A DNA stretch of 64,000 nucleotides, taken from the NCBI RefSeq assembly GCF_963924675.1, contig NC_089232.1, forward strand, positions 54,209,229-54,273,228. The letters are read 5' to 3'. A model generated the notes under the pieces. That model worked only from the letters and a program-made list of their open reading frames with translations, had not been told where the DNA came from and made no database searches. Both the position numbers and the translations under genes were made by a program. Below are positions 57,849-64,000 of this stretch, in pieces. How positions within the stretch are numbered: the stretch's first letter is position 1; every line of letters begins with the position of its first letter. Source of the DNA: Phocoena phocoena. Its lineage: Eukaryota; Chordata; Mammalia; Artiodactyla; Phocoenidae.

Positions 57849-58044
57849 CTGTGCTGTCCAATGCTAGCCACACACCACATGGGACTATTTAGATTATTAA
57901 TTAAAATTAAATAATATTAAAAATTCAGTTCCTCAGTCACACTAGCAACATTTCAAACGTTCGTTAGGCACATATGGTTAGTGACCTCTGTATGGGCCAA
58001 CGCAGATAAAGAACATCATCAGAAATTTCTATTGGATAGAGCCA
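57849..58044. mobile_element. Nonautonomous hAT-type transposon with inverted ends
   Basis: 'gtgctgtccaatgctagcc' at the left and 'ttctattggatagagccac' at the right form terminal inverted repeats. Flanks cgctagag (57,841-57,848) and ccctagag (58,045-58,052) are an 8-bp TSD with one mismatch. Confidence 0.75.
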
Positions 58045-58054
58045 CCCTAGAGGG

Positions 58055-58495
58055 CACTGGATCCTGGACCCTGGCAAGTAGAGAAAGAGGGCTTCATAGT
58101 GGTCTGTCAGGGAATGGAATCTCTAAAATTATTTGACCTTCTGCACTGCCCGGGACTCCTCCTGTAGGGTCATCCACTGTCTATGTGAATGGCTCTCCCC
58201 CAAATCGGGCCGTGAGCAGCCTGTACCCAATCGTGCTAGAAAAGGGTCTCTCATCCTCTGTCATCCCACCCTGCTAGGCACCTAAATCCAAGAACAAAAG
58301 GGAAGGAGAAAAAAATGCCTTCCCATCATATCTGTTTGCTATCTTAGTTTTTAAACTCTCCAGTTAGACTATAAACCCCTTGAAGACCGTCCATACGAGG
58401 ATTTCTTTACCCAAGTTCCTGACACAAAAACGTCAAGCATGCAGTTGTGCACACAGAAGACACACAGCCAAGATTTGCAGATAAAGCAACTGATG
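58055..58495. other. No gene; no repeat family recognised
   Basis: Unassigned. Confidence 0.45.
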
Positions 58496-58496
58496 G

Positions 58497-58624
58497 AGGG
58501 AATTCCCTCGTGGTCCAGTGGTTAGGACACGGCGCGTTCACTGCTATGGGCCTGGTCGGGGAACTAAGATCCCGTAAGCTGTGCAGTGTGGCCAAAAAAA
58601 AACAAAACCAAAAACAACAGCAAA
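58497..58624 (+). mobile_element. CHR-1-like short SINE
   Basis: 'gggaattccctcgtggtccagtgg' to 'gcagtgtggcc' plus A-rich tail. TSD aaagcaa[c/t]tgatgg at 58,483-58,496 and 58,625-58,638. Confidence 0.94.
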
Positions 58625-58799
58625 AAAGCAATTGATGGAAACATTTAGCCCAGGCTTTGTCACTGAGCTTGAGGGTACCAGTACTCCCAGGTCCCCCTGG
58701 AGGGGGTATTCTCTCCATATTGACCCCTGCTCTGCCCTCCAGTGAGGGGCTCAGGACAGAGAGAGGCAGTGGGCATTGGCACTGCACTTTGAAATGTTT

Positions 58800-58965
58800 A
58801 TTACATCCTCTCCTCTAAGCAACTATGGCACCTGCTCATTCCCTTACGAAAACAATTATCACCTGCATTAAATGTTACCTGTATGTGTCTGCCTTTCCCA
58901 GCAGAGTGTGAAAACCTGATGCAACACTTAGCACATTAAAAGGCACTCAACAATTTAGGGTAAAA
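58800..58965 (+). mobile_element. L2 3'-end fragment
   Basis: 'cagcagagtgtgaaaacctgatgcaacacttagcacattaaaaggcactcaacaatt'. Confidence 0.6.
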
Positions 58966-58969
58966 AACA

Positions 58970-59825
58970 AACATAAACAAATATGTTAATGAAAGAGATC
59001 CTTTTTAAGTAGGAGGTAGAAACGGCAGCTAGGGAAATAAAGACAGCCAGAATGGGTATGCTTCAAAGCAGTGCAGGGCAGAAGGAGGCAGAGGCTGGGG
59101 CCGGGGCCCTGGTTTCCCTGTGTTCCATTTCCCATGTGACGGACCCTCTCTAATCTAGTTAGACCTGATCCAACTCCAGGTAGGGAAAAGAATATGTTTC
59201 TGCTTGCAAATTAACTTGCCTCAGGAGGCAAAACAAAATGATAGCCAAACCTACACAGCAGTGAGCTGTCTGTGATGGAAACATTAAACCCTTTCGTTCT
59301 TTAGATTTTGATCCACAATAAAACTTTCCACTAGAAACCAGCATTGACTTCTCACCACCTACAGGTCAACAGAACTTAATGAATCTTGATGTCACCTCCT
59401 CTTTCCCCACTCTTTTCACTCAACACTGCCCACCATACCCATGCATCTGCGGTCACATTCATCCCTTTGTAGCTGATTGGTTAGACTACTCTCTTCCTGT
59501 CCTTTGAAACACAGATGGTAGCACTCAGCTGTCTTATGGGTAGCACCCATGCTGTTCTTATGGTAATGGTAATGTCTGGTTTGGCAGCTCTAGGGGCGCT
59601 CAGCAGTTCCAGGTAGATCATATGCTTTGCTTAAGGCAGCTTCCAGCCACTGGGTAACAGGGATGGGAGGAAGCCTCTAGGCTTGGACCCTCCAGCCCGG
59701 AAGAAGTTGCAATGCACTGCTTTCACGCTCCCCTCCTCCTGGAGGTGGATTTCTCTCACCTTATTACCTAGTAATTAGCACTCAATCATGCTGGAGATGC
59801 CAAGCACTGCATCCTTTACCTGCAT
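58970..59825. other. No gene; no repeat family recognised
   Basis: Unassigned. Confidence 0.45.
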
Positions 59826-59829
59826 TACC

Positions 59830-60000
59830 TCATTCATTCATCTTGACATCTACTACAACAATCCCCATGACCAACAAGAAAGTAAGCCTTGGAGAGGGTA
59901 GTTAATTTACCCAAATCCATATAAATAGTAGCTTGCTGAGTGTGAGCTGAAACCAGTTCTCTCTGACCCCTAAATCCTTGCTCTTAACCTCGGTAGCGTA
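59830..60000 (-). mobile_element. MIR fragment
   Basis: 'attacctcattcattcatcttgacatc...agtaagccttggagagggtagttaatttacccaaatccatataaatagtagc'. Confidence 0.75.
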
Positions 60001-60034
60001 GGGCTTATGCCATGTTGCTCCTCACGTTAGTTGA

Positions 60035-60160
60035 GCTCTTATTAGTGTTAAAGATGAGGAAAACTGAGACTTACAAAATGTAAGTAATTTATCCAGATTC
60101 ACCCAGTTTATAAGAGGTGATGCTAGGGTTCAAACTCCGGTCCAGCTGACTGCAGAACTT
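60035..60160 (-). mobile_element. MIR fragment (second, adjacent)
   Basis: 'aagatgaggaaaactgagacttacaaaatgtaagtaatttatccagattcacccagtttataag...gggttcaaactccgg'. Confidence 0.82.
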
Positions 60161-60184
60161 AGCTGTGTTTGGCTGGGATTGCCT

Positions 60185-60545
60185 CTTCTGCCCATGCCTT
60201 TGCTGACCCTGGTCCCGCTCTCAGCTCTTAGCAAAACCCATGCCACCTTCCCATCCTTGACTCCCATCTTCTCTGCCTGGGTAATACTCTCTGGCCCTCC
60301 TCAAGTCCTATCTCCTCCAGGAAACTGTCCAGAAGAGAGCTCCAAAGCTCTAATTGTCTCAGCCACCCACTGGTCAGGCCTCAGTACCACTGTGCGCCCC
60401 CACGTGCACTTACATTACGTGCCGTGAGCACCGACAGTGGAGACGTCTGAGTTGCTGGGCTGGACCACGTGCCCGTTGCCCCCTCACTGTACTCTGTGCC
60501 TGGCACTCAGGCAGGGTGAACATCTGAGGATGCTTAGTGGAAATG
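60185..60545 (+). mobile_element. L2 fragment
   Basis: 'cctcaagtcctatctcctccaggaaactgtccagaag', 'cactgtactctgtgcctggcactcaggcagggtg' follow L2 order. A frame of 82 codons inside is a by-product. Confidence 0.7.
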
Positions 60546-60549
60546 GTGT

Positions 60550-60650
60550 CAGCAAGTTAAGCAGTTATTTATTTAATGTCCACTACGTGCTGTCTGCTGT
60601 TTGAGGCCCTGTCACACAGGTCACCTCACTAAGTCTATTTAAACTGCTCC
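60550..60650 (-). mobile_element. MIR-like fragment
   Basis: 'agttatttatttaatgtccactacgtgctgtctgctgtttgaggccctg' resembles reverse MIR/L2 end. Weak. Confidence 0.45.
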
Positions 60651-60654
60651 TGTG

Positions 60655-61030
60655 TGCTCACTGGCTTCTCTCACACCGTGCACAGGATTAAGGCTTACGT
60701 GTCCTCATGGGGCAAAAATTGGTCCACCTGATTCTTATGAAAAACAGAAACAAAAGAACTTGTTCCCTGAGTTTAGAAGCAAGCAGCGACTTACAAGTTG
60801 CAGCTTGAAGAGGATTTAGGCAGGGTTCCTCACTTCCAAACTGTCCATCCCACTGGTTGTCATTCTCTCAGACAAAATTTTTTATTCCTCCTCTGAGGTC
60901 CCTTCTAAAATGCAGCCCTTTCTCCACCTTCCCCATGGCTATTAGGCCTTATCAGCAAACATCATACCTGGGACTCAGGAGGAATGGGACATGGGATAAG
61001 TGCTTGGGGGCAGGAAACACAGTCCAGCTC
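60655..61030. other. No gene; no repeat family recognised
   Basis: Unassigned. Confidence 0.45.
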
Positions 61031-61034
61031 CTCA

Positions 61035-61505
61035 ACAAGACTCAGAATACCCGTCAGGATCTGGCCCCTACCTGCCTCCCCAGCTTTATCTCTTTTCACT
61101 CTTGCCTTTGTAAGGCTATAATCTTGTGGCACCCAACTTCATACCCTTGATCATGCCCTGCTTTCTTTTGCTTTCTGGCCTTTAGACATACTGTGCTCAC
61201 TTCTTTGGCTGTCTTAACTCCTATTCACCCTTCAAATTTCAGTTCAGACACTGTTTCCTTAAGGAAGCCTTCCCTACTCATCTCAGTCTGGGTTTGATGC
61301 CCCTGCCATGCATCCCCATAGCTCCTCGTGCTTCCCGAATTGTAGCACATAATGCACTGTATAATATGATCATTTATAACCTGTATCCCCAGCTGACTGT
61401 GAGCGCCAAGGGCACAGGTTCTATGTTGGACTTGGCACCATCCCAGCACCAGACACTGCCTGGTACATAGTAGTCATTCAAAGAATATTCGTTGAATGAA
61501 TCAAT
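61035..61505 (+). mobile_element. L2, long 3' part
   Basis: 'gtcaggatctggcccctacctgcctccccagctttatctc', 'caaatttcagttcagacactgtttccttaaggaagccttcc', 'ccagacactgcctggtacatagtagtcattcaaagaatattcgttgaatgaat'. The longest L2 copy in the window. Confidence 0.92.
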
Positions 61506-61719
61506 AATTCATCGATTGGACAGATGAGTGTACTAGGGACAGACTTCACCTCCTTCACATCAAGGAATTGCCTTGCTTGAGCCCCACGTAGTTTTCCTAA
61601 CTCCAGACAAGCCCCTGCTAAAAAGTGTACTGTAGATCAATCACAAAGGACTCTGAGAATGTGCATAATTCCATGCAACCCATTCCCAAGCCTAGATGTA
61701 CAACCTGGAGCACACGTCC

Positions 61720-61923
61720 TTTTTTTTTTTTGCTGTACGCGGGCCTCTCACTGTTGTGGCCACTCCCGTTGTGGAGCACAGGCTCCGGACGCGCAGGCTC
61801 AGCGGCCATGGCTCACAGGCTTAGCCGCTCCGCGGCATGTGGGATCTTCCTGGACTGGGGCACGAACCCGTGTCCCCTGTATCCGCAGGCAGACTCTCAA
61901 CCACTGCGCCACCAGGGAAGCCC
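61720..61923 (-). mobile_element. CHR-type SINE, short cetacean form
   Basis: T12, then 'gctgtacgcgggcctctcactg' to 'gcgccaccagggaagccc'. Possible TSD cgtc[c/a]tttt (61,715- and 61,924-). Frames of 90-148 codons here are SINE sequence. Confidence 0.95.
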
Positions 61924-61929
61924 CGTCAT

Positions 61930-62345
61930 TTTCTTTTGATGGGAGACAATGTGCCACTGTGCCTGGGAGTTTATGTGCCCACCTCAGAAGCTTAGACATC
62001 ACTGCAGACCACCAACACCCCACTAGCATGAGTGGGGCTTCCAAGATCCTGGGAAAAGTTATAAAGGCCATCTTGGAGCCAATGGTCAGATTTCCATTGT
62101 ATTGATACGAAGGTGGGAGGACAGAGACCTTCCTTTAATCCCTGAGACATGTGCTTGAGAGAGGCCAAGAACTTTGTCTGATGTAGGACAGTAATGCAGG
62201 GCATTGCTATGCTTAATAGCTTCCAGGAGGCACAGTCCAGGTCTCTGGGGGAGAGGAACTTGAAAGAGCAGAGCTACTTTTAAAGAATCACAAGAAGCCA
62301 AGCCTTGCAAGTTTAGCTGAAACATGAATCATGGTAATGGTCACA
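61930..62345. other. No gene; no repeat family recognised
   Basis: Unassigned. Confidence 0.45.
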
Positions 62346-62349
62346 GCTG

Positions 62350-62815
62350 GCCGTTATTGAGAGCTTACAATGTGTCTACCTCTGCTCTCAGTGCTTTACA
62401 AGTATTAACCATATAATCCTCACCACGCATGGTGACGAGGTAGGTCCTATTCTTACCCTCATTTCATAGATGAGGACACCGAGGCACGGATCTGTCAGGT
62501 GACTAGCCCAGGATCACACCGTAAGTATAAAAAATGAATTTGAGGGCTTCCCTGGTGGCGCAGTGGTTGAGAGTCCGCCTGCCAATGCAGGGGACACAGG
62601 TTCATGCCCCGGTCCGGGAGGATCCCGCGTGCTGCGGAGCGGCTGGGCCTGTGGGCCATGGATGCTGGGCCTGCGTGTCCGGGGCCTGTGCTCCACAACG
62701 GGAGAGGCCACAGCAGTGAGAGGCCTGCGTACCGCAAAAAAAAAAAAAAAAAAAAAAGAATTTGAACCCACACACTCTGGCTTCAGAGCCTCCAAGCTTA
62801 GCTGAGATCCTTGGC
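62350..62815 (-). mobile_element. MIR, split by a CHR SINE
   Basis: 'gagcttacaatgtgtctacctctgctctcagtgctttac', 'atagatgaggacaccgaggcacgg', and after the SINE 'aatttgaacccacacactctggcttcagagcc' make up one reverse MIR. Confidence 0.92.
62544..62757 (+). mobile_element. CHR-type SINE, short cetacean form, nested in MIR
   Basis: 'gggcttccctggtggcgcagtggttgagag' to 'gaggcctgcgtaccgc' plus A22. 8-bp TSD (gaatttga) at 62,536-62,543 and 62,758-62,765. Confidence 0.97.
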
Positions 62816-62819
62816 AGGA

Positions 62820-63190
62820 GTGGAGGGGACTGGTCATCAGTGCAAATGACTGGAATGATGATCCAGTGGGGCTAAGGCTGGTTGTTGGTGGTGACCACAC
62901 TGCATTCTCCTATGTAATACTCACTAAGCATTTTCTCTGCTGCGTATCCGGCACTGGTCAGGCACTGGGCACAGACGGGTAGGTAGAATCCAGCCCCTGG
63001 CCTTGAGAGGCTCTCAGTCTCAACTGTGGACCATCCTGTGGTCAGGGCTGTGGTGGCTGAGATGTGGGAGTCACGATGGGGGAGCCCTGCCCCCTGCCTG
63101 GGGAGGGTTTATGGAGTAGGGAGGCATTCACCTAAGTCTGGAAAATGAGAGCTGTGATTCAGGCTTTATCTCTTTGCTTCCTGCTTCTGT
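62820..63190. other. No gene; no repeat family recognised
   Basis: Possible MIR/L2 traces near 62,915-63,000 ('aatactcactaagcattttctctgctgcgtatccggcactggtcaggcactgggcac'), otherwise unassigned. Confidence 0.4.
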
Positions 63191-63310
63191 TCAGGAAATA
63201 TCTGAAGGCCAAGGACTGTGTTTTACTGATCTTTTTCTCCCCAAGTGCCCGCACAATGGAATGGCACATAATAGGTGTTCAATAAATGTATATGGACTAA
63301 ATGAATGAGT
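63190..63310 (+). mobile_element. L2 3' end
   Basis: 'aaggccaaggactgtgttttactgatctttttctccccaagtgcccg...cacataataggtgttcaataaatg'. Confidence 0.85.
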
Positions 63311-63314
63311 AAAC

Positions 63315-63930
63315 TGATTAAACAGAACTGATTGTAAGGAACTTCTATTTGGGAGCAGAAGCAGACAAAACAAACTTTTAGGAGATCCAGGTAGAAATAG
63401 AAACCAGGGTGAGTGATGCAGATAGGAAAAAACCCTTTGCTGAGGTTGAGCAGGTCTGCTGGAAGTCTCTGCTCCCTGTCCTGGTCCTCTCTGCTGTCTG
63501 GAAGGACAGAGGGCAGAGAGTGGTTTTTCCCTGTAGGGGCCCCAGTGATGCTGCCATTGTGTCTGGAACTTGGACAGAAAGGCAGCTTCCCAGAGAAAGT
63601 TAGCAGCGCCTGCAGTCAGATAATACACACACATCACTCCAGAAAGCCCTCCAAACACTGTAGATTTCATAACGACCAGCAGCTTCTTGCAACTCCAGCT
63701 TCCAGTCCCCAGAGTGGGACCTGCATGATTTTATCACCCACCCCAGGTCACCTTTGGGCCTCCTCAGTTTATTCTCAAGGTGGGGAGGGAGTGATGAAAC
63801 CCTAGGGTCAAGCTCTCTGCTTTTAATATCACCCTTGCTACCAGCACCACCAAAGGGACAATGAAAGACTTTACAAAAAAAACAACTCATTGGACACCAT
63901 GATCTCAAAATTTTAAATCTGGACTGAAAA
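63315..63930. other. No gene called
   Basis: Frames of 130 (plus) and 159 (minus, running into the L2) codons overlap here. Neither has a recognisable domain, and the minus one includes repeat sequence, so both are treated as chance. Confidence 0.45.
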
Positions 63931-63934
63931 AAAA

Positions 63935-64000
63935 AAAAGAAAAACCTAAATATCTAAAAAACAAAGATTGGTTAAATAAATTATGGTATGCCCATGCAAT
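63935..64000 (+). mobile_element. L1 fragment cut by window edge
   Basis: 'cctaaatatctaaaaaacaaagattggttaaataaattatggtatgcccatgcaat' matches the L1 ORF2 C-terminal/3' region pattern '...aatggataaataaattatggta...'. Extends beyond the window. Confidence 0.6.

Noticed and set aside
63191..63805. Overlapping frames of 159 (minus) and 130 (plus) codons
   Set aside because: Minus frame includes an L2 3' end, both lack motifs and they overlap each other on opposite strands.

Overview
The window is nuclear DNA of a mammal, almost certainly a cetacean and probably a toothed whale. The main clue is a set of about 17 copies of tRNA-derived SINEs of the CHR (cetacean-hippo-ruminant) group, all starting 'gg(a/g)(c/a)ttccctggtgg'. 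Six are of the short GC-rich form with the body 'gttgagagtccgcctgcc', which I know from dolphin and other whale genomes. The ruminant BovB LINE and the typical ruminant Bov-tA SINE were not seen. The L1 3' ends also have the artiodactyl/cetacean form. The species assignment is inference from repeat content.

I found no protein-coding gene, tRNA gene, rRNA gene or CRISPR array. All long open frames lie in repeats, microsatellites or fall in three frames at once, and none resembles a conserved protein. The one short segment that looks exon-like is 42,064-42,228, an unidentified 54-codon frame rich in CpG; it is a lead, not a call. The window is therefore intergenic or deep intronic.

Layout. 1-5.5 kb: one old L1 on the minus strand, from the C-terminal end of ORF2 at the left to the ORF1/5' region at the right, with a SINE nested in it and a 150-bp internal duplication. 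5.5-19 kb: old MIR, L2, MER5A and LTR fragments, two related LTRs in inverted orientation (12.1 and 16.0 kb), and three CHR SINEs. 18.8-21.3 kb: an L1 3' half (minus) followed by a hAT/Charlie DNA transposon with a decayed transposase. 21.7-35.6 kb: MIR, L2 and MLT1-type remnants, six SINEs, microsatellites, a GC-rich LTR-like or promoter-like block at 28.0-28.4 kb, and a G-quadruplex motif at 31.6 kb. 36.8-46 kb: a young 5'-truncated L1, more SINEs, and long stretches with no repeat I recognise. 46.3-46.5 kb: a CpG-dense island-like patch with CRE and CTCF-like motifs. 47-64 kb: LTRs, a HAL1/L1 ORF1 remnant, a four-layer nest at 54.8-56.0 kb (L1, then ERVL LTR, then two SINE insertions), hAT elements, and L2/MIR remnants.

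The main observation concerns retrotransposition by-products. Several insertions keep clear target-site duplications (TSDs) but have abnormal contents: a 35-bp SINE made only of its two ends, a SINE without an A-tail, two loci where only a poly(T) run lies between 13-bp direct repeats, and a SINE that seems to have carried about 60 bp of downstream sequence with it. No new multi-gene system is present.
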